NCBI RefSeq assembly: GCF_963678635.1
Contig: NC_087065.1
Location: 53,695,858-53,759,857, forward strand
DNA length: 64,000 nt
Source: Symsagittifera roscoffensis
Lineage: Eukaryota; Xenacoelomorpha; Acoela; Convolutidae
Direction: 5' to 3'
A model generated the notes under the pieces. That model was not told the DNA's origin. It did not search any database and saw only the letters and a program-made list of their open reading frames with translations. This document shows positions 51,621 to 63,635 of this stretch, in pieces (within the stretch, counting starts at the first letter, position 1; every line of letters begins with the position of its first letter). The translations under genes and the position numbers were made by a program.

Positions 51621-52044
51621 GGTTAGCTACTCTGATGCCATAGAAATTTGAATTGACACCGATAACTTGATATTTTGGAGCATGTGTAGCTAGGAAGAGG
51701 AAAGGGTCAATCCATCTCTAATGGATTTAATATAGAACTGTCACACAAAAACATAATAAAATAGGGTGTTCGAGCCGTGTTTTTAATAGCAATCACGTAG
51801 TCTGAGGACCCGAGACTCAGCTATGTGGTTGTGTTTGCATGTAAACGAAAGCTGATCATAAGTCGTTTGACTGATGGCCTAAAAATAGTAAATTTTTACT
51901 TAGCCCTAAAACAGACCAGAAAATCAACTGGCAAGGTCGAGACGGTGAAAAACGAGTAGAATTAAGGTAACTGACGCCTGCCAGTCGTTAATAGGTACTT
52001 TTTCTACGCTCCGTCGCTGTGTAGTATTTGGGCGAATGTTACAC
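51621..52044 (+). repeat. LTR1 copy, 5'-truncated
   Basis: From TTAGCTACTCTGATGCC to GTTACA, adjoining the LTR2 of element C. Confidence 0.8.
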
Positions 52045-52689
52045 AAACGCGAGTAGAGCCGTCCTATCCTGAAATAGAAGAAGGAGTGATTAAAAAAGAA
52101 GAGTATATCTATTCGAGTTGAACCAGAGTGAACCCTGAGTGGAAAGGTGGACAGCTGGGGTATCCCAATGGTCCAATCCCAAAACTTGATTCTAGAGTAA
52201 AAACTTATTTCCCTTGCTGGAATTCATCGACAGCAAACTTCTCGAGTTATGACACTTAATGCTAGAGTTATTGATTAATTTAGTTATTCCAATTATTGAG
52301 TGTGCTGGTATGTGAGTACCCAATTTAGTTTTCTTGAGTGTGTTTTATGATTGTTATGTTGAGGTAAGGAGAGTTTTAGGTTGATCCATCTGAAATGGAT
52401 CAAAGTTCCCTTGTCTAATAGAAAGTAACTGTGCGGATTGTTCCGACCCTGTTTTTAACGGCGTTCGTGTATTTTGGGTATTTTGAGACCTAAGTATGGG
52501 AACGTTCTTATTTTCTAGAGTGGGGGGGTATACTGGTAGTGGACTTTAAGCTGTAACGGGTTTTTAGTCTCATGTCGCAAACGAACCGAATTGGCTCCGA
52601 CAGTTCGAGGTAGAAAAACACAAGAGCCAATGGGTAAAGGGCCTATTTTTCTGGAACCTCACGTGTGACCGAAGTAGGCGACTGTTACA
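52045..52689 (+). repeat. LTR2, 5' LTR of element C
   Basis: As 40506-41171 but about 21 bases shorter because of a deletion between short AAGAG/TTGAG-type repeats near 52626. Confidence 0.78.
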
Positions 52690-52700
52690 TAGTGTTTTTA

Positions 52701-52715
52701 TGGCGCTCCTGGGTG
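52701..52715 (+). promoter_or_regulatory. Primer-binding site, element C
   Basis: TGGCGCTCCTGGGTG, 11 bases after the end of LTR2. Confidence 0.7.
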
Positions 52716-54150
52716 TTTTTACGACATCATGACTACGGAGTCGAACCCACTTGACGCAGCTCCGGGCTACATGCCCATTCTAGAGTACCGGTGGTACGGT
52801 TCAGCGGGAACGTGTAAACCTTCCGGTTGTACCGTGATAGCTTTTTAAGAAAACTCGAGAAAACTTCCTGGTACGCTCTCCGAACGAGGCTTAGCTAACC
52901 GAGTAAGGGGGGGGGGGGTAACTAGGGGGACGAAAAAATGAGCAAAAGACAAAAAGCGAAACAAAAACCGAAAAGAACAGAAAGGAACAAAAACTATAAA
53001 ACAAAAAATGACAGTGACTTTGACACCAAATTAGTTGGATCAAACCTTTATAATAATTAAATAGTATAACCATACTGTTTTTTATAAGACCGATCGTTTC
53101 GATCATTTCAGCAATCTGAAAAGGTGCCCGAGTGTGGGGCGTTGTGAAGGGTTTTCAGATAGCTTGCAACTTAGCTGGACCATTAGGAGACATGACTGGA
53201 ACAGGTGACCAGTCGAGTGGAAAAGTGGTTCACAGGGACTTAGCTGGACCATTAGGAGACTTGACTGGAACAGGTGACCAGCCAAGTGGGAAAGTGGTGC
53301 TGGTGATCAGGTGCAGGACAAGTCAGGGAAACAACCAGCACGGAATCGGAGCAACAAGAGAGGACGGGGGTATTCTCAAGTTGGTCAAACGGGTATCGTT
53401 AAAATCCACATTACATTATAGGAGATAAGTGTAAATTTGGATAAGCGGAACCCCACTGTTTTGAGGAACGTTTTTACTCAAGCAGGCCTGGAAAAAGGTT
53501 CTACGGTTTTCTCTCGAGAGGTTTAGCACCCGGCGCCTAAGGTAATTTCCGGCTTAAGAGGGGGACTAAAGAGGGGGGAGGTTAGAAGGGGGGCTGGTTA
53601 GGTTAGAGGTGGTGGTTGTAAAGTGTAAAAAGGGGGGACACATTAGAGTAACTAATTGATCGGCATTGTCGATATAGTTACATTAGATTCTTACACGCGT
53701 TGATTATAAGAAGCGGATATCCAAATTTAACATCAAATTAAGGCAGGTACCCTGGTCGGATCGGGAGGGGGGAACGGACATTGACAGTTTTTGTGATACC
53801 CCATAAGATTGCTAGCAGGGTGGAAGAGAACGCGTGGCAATCAGGTACCAGACATTTTTTTTGTTGTTGTTCAGATAAAGGGTTGACACAAGTCACTTTT
53901 GAATTTTAGGTGGGTTTATTTCTTTGCTTTTATCAATATATTTTTTCTCTGTTCAGATTTTGACGCTTTTGGTAAAAAGGTTTTAATTGGTTTTGGACAA
54001 ACAGGTGATCACAAGACACCTCGAACAAATTGGGTTTCAACTTGCATCAAAATATTAAAAGAAATGTATACAAGGGGGTTGGTAATTCTAAATTTGGCCA
54101 GTAAGATTGAATTTTTTGGGAAAATTTTTACAAGAGCTCAAGTGGTGGTA
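52716..54150 (+). other. Leader of element C, non-coding
   Basis: Homologous to the leader of A. Holds a 10-base G run (~52908), two ~69-bp units (53165-53300) and two acceptor-like strings (TTGTTGTTGTTCAG ~53873 and TTCTCTGTTCAG ~53955). No coding signal. Confidence 0.6.
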
Positions 54151-54159
54151 CAAAGTACA

Positions 54160-54740
54160 GTGGTCCAAGGCAGTCTTGGGACAGGCAGTCTTGGGACAGG
54201 CAGTCTTGGGACGGCAGTCTTGGGACAGTAGTCTTGGGACAGGCAGTCTTGGGACAGGCAGTCTTGGGACAGACAGTCTTGGGACAGGCAGTCTTGGGAC
54301 AGGCAGTCTTGGGACAGGCAGTCTTGGGACAGGCAGCCTTGGGACAGGCAGTCTTGGAACAGGCAGTCTTGGAACAGGCAGTCTTGGGACAGGCAGTCTT
54401 GGGACAGGCAGTCTTGGGACAGGCAGTCTTGGGACAGTAGTCTTGGGACAGGCAGTCTTGAGACAGGCAGTCTTGGGACAGGCAGTCTCGGGACAGGCAG
54501 TCTTGGGACAGGCAGTCTGGGGACAGTAGTCTTGGGACAGGCAGTCTTGGGAGAAGTAGCCTTGGAACAGGCAGTCTTGGGACAACCAGTCTTGGACAGG
54601 GCAGTCTGGGGAAAGCACCAGAAAATCTTGGGACACCACCAGGGAAGTCTTGGGACAGTACATAGAAGAGTTGGGACAGTACCAGGAGGTCTTGGGACGG
54701 TACAAAAAAGTGGTGTGACGGTACTAAAGGGTCTTAAGAC
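54160..54740 (+). repeat. 15-bp minisatellite in leader of element C
   Basis: Unit CAGTCTTGGGACAGG repeated roughly 25 times between 54168 and 54550, with diverged units to 54740. Orthologous in position and core to the 14-bp array of A, but with a longer unit, so it is stop-free in other frames; not regarded as coding. Confidence 0.9.
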
Positions 54741-54961
54741 AGGTCGAAATAACTAAATTAAAAGCGATAGGACTAGTCGGAACGTTAAATCGCGATAGAT
54801 CCGATTCTGTTGGGATCCTGAATTAGTAAAATTTTTAGACATCTTCAAAAGGAATTGGAACGGTGTTTTTTGTTATTATATTTATCATCAGAAAATTTAT
54901 CCTTGGAATAGAATTTTTTAAATAGTAATATTGTAAATAGAAATAATTGTAAATAAAAATC
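54741..54961 (+). other. Leader of element C before gag
   Basis: AT-rich, no ORF; ends at the gag ATG. Confidence 0.5.
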
Positions 54962-57094
54962 ATGAGACGGAGCAGGGTACCGATAGCTGAAAAAATAGCT
55001 ACGGAGTCAAAGACAAAACATAACTCGTCGCAACGAAAAGGAACAACGGTTGGCCCAAGAATAACAAGGAAGAACTTTTCAGTGAGCATGGTCAACACAA
55101 GAAGTTCAAAAGAGATCAAGACAAAAGAGGGCGCTGAGGGGAAACAAACGGAACCCGCCATTGAGATTGACCTAGAAACACCAGACAAGAGTGTTGCTGA
55201 GGTGGAGAAAAAGACAACGGAGTCGACACCGATGCCGAATGCAGAGGAACAAAATCAAAAGTTGATGGAATTCTCACCAATAGACACTGTGGAGGACACG
55301 ACGGGCAACACGCCAGAAACAGTAAAGGACGAGTCTCAAGCAAAAAGAACGTCATTCGCAGAAAGGATAGCGATGATGGTTGGAATGAAGTCGAGAGATG
55401 TAGTGGCGGAAGAACCGAAAGCCGAGAAAGGCAAAACATTTGGAACAGTCTCTACGATAACAACAGAGGCCAACCAAGACGATGACCAGGTTAAACAGGG
55501 GGCAGCAGCCAGCAATAGGGCAAAAGCTGACCATGAAACAAGAACTCCTCTTGAATTGGGCGATTTGATGGCGAAGCTAGATCAGATCGACAAGAAACTA
55601 AAGCACAGCGAGGAAGATAGAGAGGTGATAAAGAAAGAATTAAGATACAACAAACACGAGTACCTGGACAACTATTTCAATCTGGCGAGGGCGACAGAGG
55701 AAAAGCTTCAGCAGATGTCAGACAAGGTAGAGGCCACTGACGGAGAGCGAGATAAGAACATTAAAAAAGACATGCAAGAAATGAAGCATCGGTATGACGC
55801 TGTGAACAGCCAGTTGGGGAGTCTGGAAACGAGAATGCACACAATGAGAAGGGACCAGGCTGAGAGTTCATGTGCCATACAGGCAAAACTAGATGCCATC
55901 TTGAGAAACTCTACATCACAAGACAGGCCGGTAACGGACCGAACGCAAGGTAACAGAGTTGATTTTGTTGAATCACAACGGAACAAACGGGAGTCAACAC
56001 CGTTACTATTAACCCGGGATGCGGCGAGCACAGCAAAGGGGAGCCAAGACAATTATGAAAAGTGGAACAACCTAAGTGATTTCACAACCTACAATAACGT
56101 GGGACCGGACGCAATGACATGCGCGAGCACCTGGGAGATGACGAACAGGACACTGGAGGCCTTCGCCACGAGGAACTCTGACTCGAGCGAAAGAGGAGGT
56201 GGCAAATCCAGGAAAACTTTCAAAAAACCGAAAGAATTCAAAGATGATTCAGACGGATGCATTGATACTTGGGTAGAAGTAATGAGATTACATTTGGAAC
56301 AAGACAACTTGAACGACGAGAGACAAGCCTGCACAGCGATACTCAGCAATTTAGAAGGCATGGCGTTAAAATGCGTAGTTGCAAAGAAGGAAGAGGAGCG
56401 CGACACTGCGGACAAAATCTTCGAGATATTGTTGGATCGATTTGGGTCAGGCATGAAGGGTCACCAAGCGATGATGCAATTTGAAAAGAGACGGCAAAGG
56501 GACGATGAATCAATTGATCGGTTCCTGGATGATCTTGAGAGCTTGAGACGAAGGAGTGATCCTGAGGAGTCAACAAACAGAAGGAACTTTAGCATCGCGT
56601 CAAAGTTCATTGATGGGGTGAAAAGTGACGACTTGAGAACAATGTTAGCAACGTACTATACACTGTCGAAAGATAGCGCACCGACTCCAGAAGAGATGAG
56701 ACAGAAGTCAAGAAAGTACATGCTAATGAAACCCAAGAAATACTCATATTCGGATAACAGGAACATGCAAGGGGCGAGTCAACCATCATGGTATAAGCCT
56801 AGAGATGACATGGACAAACGTAGATCATGCGCAAACTGCGGGTCAGCTGATCATCACGTGGCGGATTGCCCATTATACAAACAGGGCATGAAGAGTCTGG
56901 GATATGCACCCAATGAGGAAGATATGAGCCAGATGGAAGAACACGAGTTCTATAGTGGCTTGATCATCAAGATAGGTGCGAGATGTTTCTTCTGCAATCA
57001 AGAGGGGCACTTCAGGATGGACTGTCTTTTGTTTTGGGAGGCAGTCAAAAATCAGAGTCACCCCAAGCATAAGTTGGCGTTAGCGGCGGTGTAG
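54962..57094 (+). CDS. gag: Gag of element C (truncated by a stop)
   Basis: 710 codons from a true ATG. Same plan as A gag: acidic N-terminus, coiled coil (~200-320), capsid-like region (GCIDTWVEVM onward), two complete CCHC knuckles (CANCGSADHHVADC and CFFCNQEGHFRMDC). The terminal TAG replaces the CAG that A has in AAVQNQ; downstream homology continues after a small indel in a run of A near 57127. So the stop is a nonsense mutation in a gag-pol frame. Confidence 0.85.
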   Translation: MRRSRVPIAEKIATESKTKHNSSQRKGTTVGPRITRKNFSVSMVNTRSSKEIKTKEGAEGKQTEPAIEIDLETPDKSVAEVEKKTTESTPMPNAEEQNQKLMEFSPIDTVEDTTGNTPETVKDESQAKRTSFAERIAMMVGMKSRDVVAEEPKAEKGKTFGTVSTITTEANQDDDQVKQGAAASNRAKADHETRTPLELGDLMAKLDQIDKKLKHSEEDREVIKKELRYNKHEYLDNYFNLARATEEKLQQMSDKVEATDGERDKNIKKDMQEMKHRYDAVNSQLGSLETRMHTMRRDQAESSCAIQAKLDAILRNSTSQDRPVTDRTQGNRVDFVESQRNKRESTPLLLTRDAASTAKGSQDNYEKWNNLSDFTTYNNVGPDAMTCASTWEMTNRTLEAFATRNSDSSERGGGKSRKTFKKPKEFKDDSDGCIDTWVEVMRLHLEQDNLNDERQACTAILSNLEGMALKCVVAKKEEERDTADKIFEILLDRFGSGMKGHQAMMQFEKRRQRDDESIDRFLDDLESLRRRSDPEESTNRRNFSIASKFIDGVKSDDLRTMLATYYTLSKDSAPTPEEMRQKSRKYMLMKPKKYSYSDNRNMQGASQPSWYKPRDDMDKRRSCANCGSADHHVADCPLYKQGMKSLGYAPNEEDMSQMEEHEFYSGLIIKIGARCFFCNQEGHFRMDCLLFWEAVKNQSHPKHKLALAAV

Positions 57095-57119
57095 AACCAG
57101 AGAAACAGACAAACTGAGT

Positions 57120-58403
57120 TTGAAACAAAAAAATTCGGAAGCACCGGGTGCGGAACTGCCAACGAAGACGGTGAAAGCTGTAACGCAAGTCAACAGTGCA
57201 AAAGAGGCCACGGCCAGGAACGCCTTAGAGATAAATTACGAGAAAGCGGCGGCAGAGGCTATTAACAAAGTGAAACAGGACCTAGCGACGAAGGAAATAG
57301 AGCAACGATTGAAACAGGAGATCGAAAAGCAGAAGTTAAACGAGACGTTAGGTTGGTCAGTGCCAGAAACCGTAGCAGGGTCGACAAAGAGTGGAAATTG
57401 CAACGCTTTGAAAATGGTGACGGGAAAGCCATTCGGCATAACAAAGATCGGAGCCAGGATAATGTCAATAATCACTGTGGGCGGCCATGAAGTAACGAGG
57501 AAGTTGAGCGAACCCAGCGACCAGACGATAATGCACATTGATGTGTACGCAGACTACTTGAGTGCGATAAGCCCACAGACGACTTCTAGAGCCTTGAGGG
57601 CGCTACTCACAAGAGGTGGCAGCAAGTCAGTCCGTGTTGAGAACAGACATATAGAAGCTTATGGTCCGCATGAGGTGATGCTAAATATAGATGGGATAAA
57701 CATCTATACGAAAACCATGATAACATGTGATGAAGATCTAGCGGGGCAGATCTACGTGGGCAAAGAAGAACTAAAAGTGAGATCGATTGGACACTGCGCC
57801 ATGCTGGAAGAAGATGCAATGCACATCGGCACGGAGGCAGACGTATCAGCACATGTGCTTGACATAAGTGCCAAGAAGACTCAGTTACGCGGGTTACTTG
57901 ATACGGGAGCGGTCTTGAGTGTTATACCAATCGAAACATGGGAACGAATGTGTTTCGACAAAGATGACTTGATAGACTCAAGAATACGGCTATCAGCTGC
58001 GAACAAAGGGGCGCTGCGGGTACTCGGCAGAATACCAATAATAGCCCTGAATCTAAGGGAACGCAACCTGTGGAAAAGCTTTCTTGAGGTCGAGAACCTA
58101 GACGAGTCTGACCAGTTCATTTTAGGCAGAGACTTCATCATGAACTTCGACGTAACGATTGATCTGAACAATGCCATGTTCAGGATTCGAAACCCGGATA
58201 GGAAGTACGTAATTAAACCGGTAAATCTGATAATGGCAAAGGAAAATAAAGCCCCGGTGTTCTTGAGTAGAAGGGTAAGGCTGAAGGCGAACGATGCGGC
58301 AATTGTAGGCTTACGGATGAAAAATTATAATGAATTAAGTGATAGCAAGCAAGTATTCAAAGTCCCCAATCCAAACAGTCAAAGTGCTGATCCTTCTCGA
58401 TAA
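57120..58403 (+). pseudogene. Gag C-terminus and protease of element C
   Basis: 427 codons. The protease carries LLDTGA (57892-57909) and FILGRDF. It retains the ~35-base segment before DTGA that A has lost, and the base whose loss ends gag in A, so it documents the older frame. The end (58380-58403) is scrambled by a deletion where A has the conserved LGRSFS segment. Confidence 0.8.
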
Positions 58404-58429
58404 CCAAGTGCGGTCTCTGCGTCAGTGTC

Positions 58430-60040
58430 TTGCTGAATACTCTTGACATACCCATAACAATACAGAGGAGAAGGAAGTTAGGATATGCCTTACCCGTGAA
58501 AACTCGATATGAAATGACTGAAAATGAAGTACTTGAATGTCCCAATCACAGGGACAAGATTTGTATTTTGAGACGATTGAATAAAATAAAAGGTTCATCA
58601 GGTCTTGTGAAGTCACTTAAGTCAGAGACAGATGATGGACTATCGAATTGTTCAAATTTACCAGAAAGACCAACACTAGAGGAAATGGAAATGGATAAAC
58701 CAGTTTTACCTGAAATAGAGCATTTAAGGGGTAAGGTAACGAATGAACAGCTCAAGGCCATCAAGGACGTACTAGAGCGGAACGAGGAAGTTTTTTCGAT
58801 ACAAAAGGCAGACATTGGACGTTGTAATTTTGTTGAACATGAAATAGAGCTTGAGGAGTCTGCGGTACCGCATAGGGAGGGGGCGAGGCGCATGACCCCA
58901 CACAAATCGGATGCGTGTAGGAAAGAGATAGAGACACTACTAGAGTATGATATGATAGAACCATCCAAATCACCGTGGGCATGTGGAGTAAAGATGGTCA
59001 AAAAGAAAGGCGACCAATTGAGATTTTGTTGTGACTTTCGGTATTTGAACTCCGTCACGGTGAAGGATGCCTATCCCATACATAGGATTGATGAGAGCCT
59101 CTCGAAGTTGGGTGATGCAAAGTTTTTTTACGACTTTTGATTTAGGTTCGGCTTTTTGGCAGGTCCCGTTGAGGAAACAGGACAGGGACAAAACAGGGCT
59201 CGCCTGCGAGTTGGGGCTGTTTCAATGGAAACGGATGCCGTTTGGTCTTCACAATGCCACGGCTATATTTCAACGGTTGATGGCACATGCATTGATAGGT
59301 GTGACAAAGAAGTATGGCAATCTGGTAATGTGCTAATAGCGACGCCTACACTGGAAGATCACATCGAGCGACTGGACGAGGTGTTTGCATGCATGAAGAG
59401 GTCGGGGCTAAAGTGCAAACCATCAAAGTGCAAGAAACTCAAGGATTCGATAAAATACTTGGGGAGGATGGTGGACAGGCACGGCATCAGACCAGATCCA
59501 GATGCAGTAGAAGCAGTTCTTACTTGGAAATCGCCAAAAACGGAACACCAGTTGATGAGCTTCCTGGGTTTTGCGAACTATTACAGGGAGTTCATCAAGG
59601 GCTACGCGGATAAGGTATATCCGATGCAACAATTAATGAGACACAAAGGCAAGAAGTTCACGTGGAACAACGCAGCTGAAGAATCATTCCAGAGGATAAA
59701 GAAAGAGTTGTGCGAGTCACCGGTGTTAGGGATGCCAACGGAGAAAGGGATGTACGTGCTGGATACGGATGCGTCGGTAGTCGCGATTTCTGGAATTCTC
59801 CATCAAGAACAGGAATGGAACAGGAAGACAGTCTTAAGACCAATAGCGTACGAGAGCAAAGTCTTGAGTAATACGGAAATGAAGTATGTGGCGCCGAAAG
59901 CGGAGATGTTCGCGGTGGTTACCTTTGTCGATAAATATAGAGAATACCTAGGCAGTGAGCCATTCAAGCTGCGAGTCGACAACAGGGCACTCAGCTGGCT
60001 GAAGACGTACTCAATGGACCAGAGCTACATTGGGAGGTGA
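58430..60040 (+). pseudogene. RT and RNase H of element C, inactivated
   Basis: Frames 58430-59140, 59067-59336 and 59156-60040 together cover RT to RNase H. An extra T in a T run near 59128 shifts the frame. Near 59332 the bases for YVDDV are missing (ATGTGCTA joins directly to ATAGCGACG), so the RT active site is lost. RNase H keeps LDTDAS. The frame ends at TGA (60038-60040) where A has TGG. Confidence 0.85.
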
Positions 60041-61299
60041 ATAGTTCGCCTGGACGGGTACAACATGATAATTGAGCACAAAACAAGAGACAAACATCAA
60101 AATGCCGATAGCTTGAGTAAGAAGACGGAGTTCTACGAGAGACAGGAACAGCGGGAGGCGAATAGGCCAGAAATAAAAGAGGGCTTCTCCTTCATGGAAA
60201 AGGAAACGTATGATAGTCTTCCACTCACGAGATAGCTCGACAAGTCAGGCAAACCGATAGAAGATCACCCCGAACTACCAAAAGAGCCTCCAGAGAAAAC
60301 AATCTATAAGAAGACCCGAAGGATCCCGATAGGGATAATGCTCAAGTCAAAAATTGTGAGGGAGACGCTCAAGGTGAAAGGCTATGATCTCAACCAGGTA
60401 GAAACGGGAGAATCTTAGATAGATGAGGACTTGATGAGATAACTCGAGAAACTGGCAGATGATAAACCCGTGATCGAAGGAAAGGGTAAGGAGGAACCGG
60501 AAGTCACGATACTGCGAAGGAGTGAGACAGTTGGCGGCGAAAACTCCTTAGAAGAGAGTAATTCTGATGGGAAAGAAGTCGTGCAGCCACTGGTTGACAA
60601 AATCCCTGATGACATACTTGAGCGGCTCGGGTTAGGAAAAAGAAAGTGGCGTTTAAGGAGGAAGCTGAACACCTTGGAATAGGTCAAGAAACCGGGGAGT
60701 GGCCCACAGAGGAAGAAGATGCTGGAGAAGAAAAGTTGTCCGGGGAGTGTGAAGAATGGGATGAAGATTCGGAGGGCAGCAGCGACGACCAAGATAGTCT
60801 GTGCATGATACTGGCGGAAGAGAAGATCCCTCATCCCAGGAACATACAACTTGGATCAGCAAGAAGTGCGAGGAGGTGAAGAACTTGAGAAAATTGCGGT
60901 ATCGAGGAAACCGTTCAGGGAACTATCATGCAACTCGAATGTCAGAACAAATCTGGTGCCAGAAGACGATAGAAAGATCATGAAAAGGATAGTATGCGTA
61001 AAACTGAAAGATGACATCCACAACCCTGGGGAAATGAATGGTCAGACAATGGCACTAAAGGAACATATCAAGGCAAGATATAGGCTGTCGGATCTAATAA
61101 GGGCCCAAAAGAATGATAAGATGACAAGTAACCTCTCCAAATGGATCCGGACGGGGTCCAAAGAGAAGGGGGACCTGGAAGAAGACAGCTACAAGATCTT
61201 GAGCCAGTTCTACAAAGAAAGAAAAGATTTACTCTATCACACAGCTGATGGGGTGGTAGCGAGCAAGAGAAAGGACTACACAAGCATAACCTCATCATA
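60041..61299 (+). pseudogene. Spacer and integrase N-terminal extension of element C
   Basis: Homologous to A pol ~residues 620-1030. In-frame stops include TAG for TGG near 60233 and TAG near 60417. Contains TTGTCCGGGGAG (60736-60747) reading LSGE, as in A. Confidence 0.7.
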
Positions 61300-62417
61300 T
61301 TGCCACAGTTGCATCAGACCGAAGTGTTATTCAGATCGCACGATCAAATGGGGCACCAGGGGATAGGCAAGGTGCAACAAAGAATACTTCACATGATTGA
61401 TTGGCCAGGATTATGGAAAGCCTGCGAGAGATGGGTGAATTCATGCCTGGCATGCCTGCAAGTGAAAGACCCAAGGAAGATGAAGTTCCCACTCAAGTCC
61501 GTTGTAAGCTCGAAATTAACGAGGTTGTGCAGATAGACCACCAAAAGATCTGTATGACAGAGTCAGGATATAACCAGATACTAGTCATAATAGGTCACTT
61601 CACAAAGCTGGCAGAAGCGGTGCCGTGTCAGACAGCCTCGGCAGAGGAGACTCGTGACCACCTGATAACACATTGGATATCACGGTATGGCTGTCCCATG
61701 ACATTTCAGTCGGACAACGGCAAAGCCTTCGTGGGGGACCTGACGAAAGAATTGATGAAGAGGTCACACATTGCTCAAGCGCACTCAACGACCTACCATC
61801 CCCAGACAAACGGGTTAGTGGAAAGACAGAACAGAACGTTGGTGAACATGCTGAGGGTATACTGCTCAAGGTATATGACAGACTGGGATAAATATCTGCC
61901 GCAAGTGGTAGGAGCATACAACAGTACGCAACACTCAACAACAGGAATCAGTCCCTTCATGATGTTGACGGGCAGGGAAAGAGCGATGCCTCTAACATTC
62001 TTTTACCCAGAATACGAAGGGAAAAAGACTTCGCCTCAAGCTTATGTGAAAGAAGCGGTTAAAAGACAGCAGGAATTAACCGAGCTCTGCAGGAGGAACA
62101 CAGCGCAAGCACAAATGAGACAGCGGAAGAAATACGATGAGAAAAAACTGCAAGCGAAACCATATGCAGTGGGCCAATACGTCTGGGTCTTCCAGAATGT
62201 TATACCTTCCGACGGGACAAAGAAACTACTTAGGAAGTGGAGAAGACCATTCATGATAACGGAAGTGCACCAGCAAGGACGGTTCTACCGCTTGAGTACG
62301 GGGCGTGCAGTGCATCATGAAAACTTGAAACCTCATGTCCCATCCGCAGAAGACTGGTGCGTACCGCAGAATATGGAGGGATCGAGTACCTATTGGTGGA
62401 GCCAGCTTGCGAGGTGA
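61300..62417 (+). pseudogene. Integrase of element C, two frames
   Basis: The zinc-binding part is in frame 61300-61536; the catalytic core in 61401-62417 keeps QIDHQK, SDNGKAF and NGLVERQN. VIIGHFTK replaces VIIDHFTK and the GPY/F-like motif reads WRRPF. The two parts are separated by a frame break near 61505. Confidence 0.8.
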
Positions 62418-63635
62418 ACGAAAGGGACACCAGAGAGAAAATGATGGCAACGAGGACTTGAGCTTGGATGATAATGAAAAGATAGAAGCGGACTCAGAGG
62501 CGGAATCCTTTGTGGAAGAAGACTGGAACGATCCAGAGCAGGACGAGGTGCCGAAGTGGACAGAACCAGACTTGCCGATACCAGCGGGAACCAGGAGTGG
62601 CGACCGCAAATGGACAGGCATGAGGTACAATAGGTACGGGGATGACTTTTTGATTGATAAGATACAGCCTGATGAATTATGCGAAGAGCTACTGAGTGTG
62701 GGCGAACTAGCAGCCGACGATGAATGGCAAATCATCAACGATAGTGAACACTACCCGCAGAAAGACTACTCCACACTGGAACAAGAGACGGATCTGGAGC
62801 ACAGCGAGATAGAGAGGAGAGAAAATACAAACTTGAGGATACTAGAGTGGATGCGCGATGTCAAGAGTAAGAGTGACGAGGAGCAAAGCATCCAGCAAGT
62901 CGACATCTCGGCGGAAAAACACGTGAAAACGAACTATCCACTCTTCGGTTGGACGGCAACCGCCAGGCCGCTCGAAATACCACCAGATAATTTAGACCCA
63001 GCATCATCGACAAATATTTTGTCCGGGGAGTGGGGGTATGACTTACCCACACCAAAAATTTGATGATAAAGAAACTCAGAGAAGTGAGAGAAACGAGCGG
63101 GCTGGAATTGGATGAGGAGGAGGCTGAGCCTACCATAGGGAGGAATTTCAAAACAAAATTTGAAATTCCAAATGAATATTCAGAGAACATCCTGATCACG
63201 GACAGCGACTCCATTCTGTCAGACAGGACCAGCGAGAACTGTATAACGGCGGACATGAGCTTCAAATCAAGACTAGAGGCCGACTTCAAGAGAGAGTATC
63301 AGAACGCGGAGTTTTAATTCAGACATAGACCGGGGTTGGGGGGAATGGCTGCGCTTCCCCCATCAGTTTCACAAGTTCCGGGGAAGTACTTGTGCTTTCT
63401 GGTAACGAGGGTCAATGAAAGGAACACAATAGACCCTGAGCACGTGATGCTGGCACTAGCAAGGCTGCGTGACTTCATGGTCGAAAGAGTAATAAAGGAG
63501 GTCTCGATGCCGGTCTATGACCCGAACAGGGGCAAGTTGAGCCCAAAAGAACTGTACGCTATCCTACATGTGGTCTTCGCAGAAACGGAAATAATGGTAC
63601 ATCTACACAAGAAATACTACTTGAGTATCGCCTGA
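62418..63635 (+). pseudogene. Pol C-terminus of element C: acidic linker and macro-like domain
   Basis: Frames 62335-63063, 63060-63317 and 63336-63635. The macro-like domain is split only by an in-frame TAA (63315-63317); MPVYDPNRGKL and GKYLCFLV are unchanged. A frame break near 63050 separates it from the linker. Confidence 0.78.

Larger units (their letters stand above)
40506..52044 (+). repeat. Scrambled array of LTR1, LTR2, leader, ORF6 and 3' UTR pieces
   Basis: All parts are in plus orientation and come from the two families. Novel junctions occur more than once at the same base-level position: leader to ORF6 (41826 and 48146), LTR2 to 3' UTR (45249 and 50183), ORF6 to LTR1 (47621 and 49730). 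So chimeric units formed first and were then duplicated. Individual pieces are listed separately. Confidence 0.8.

Noticed and set aside
54088-54756. Repetitive frames in the leader of element C (GTGSLGTGSLG-type and PVPRLPVPRL-type peptides)
   Set aside because: Same cause: a 15-bp repeat open in several frames.
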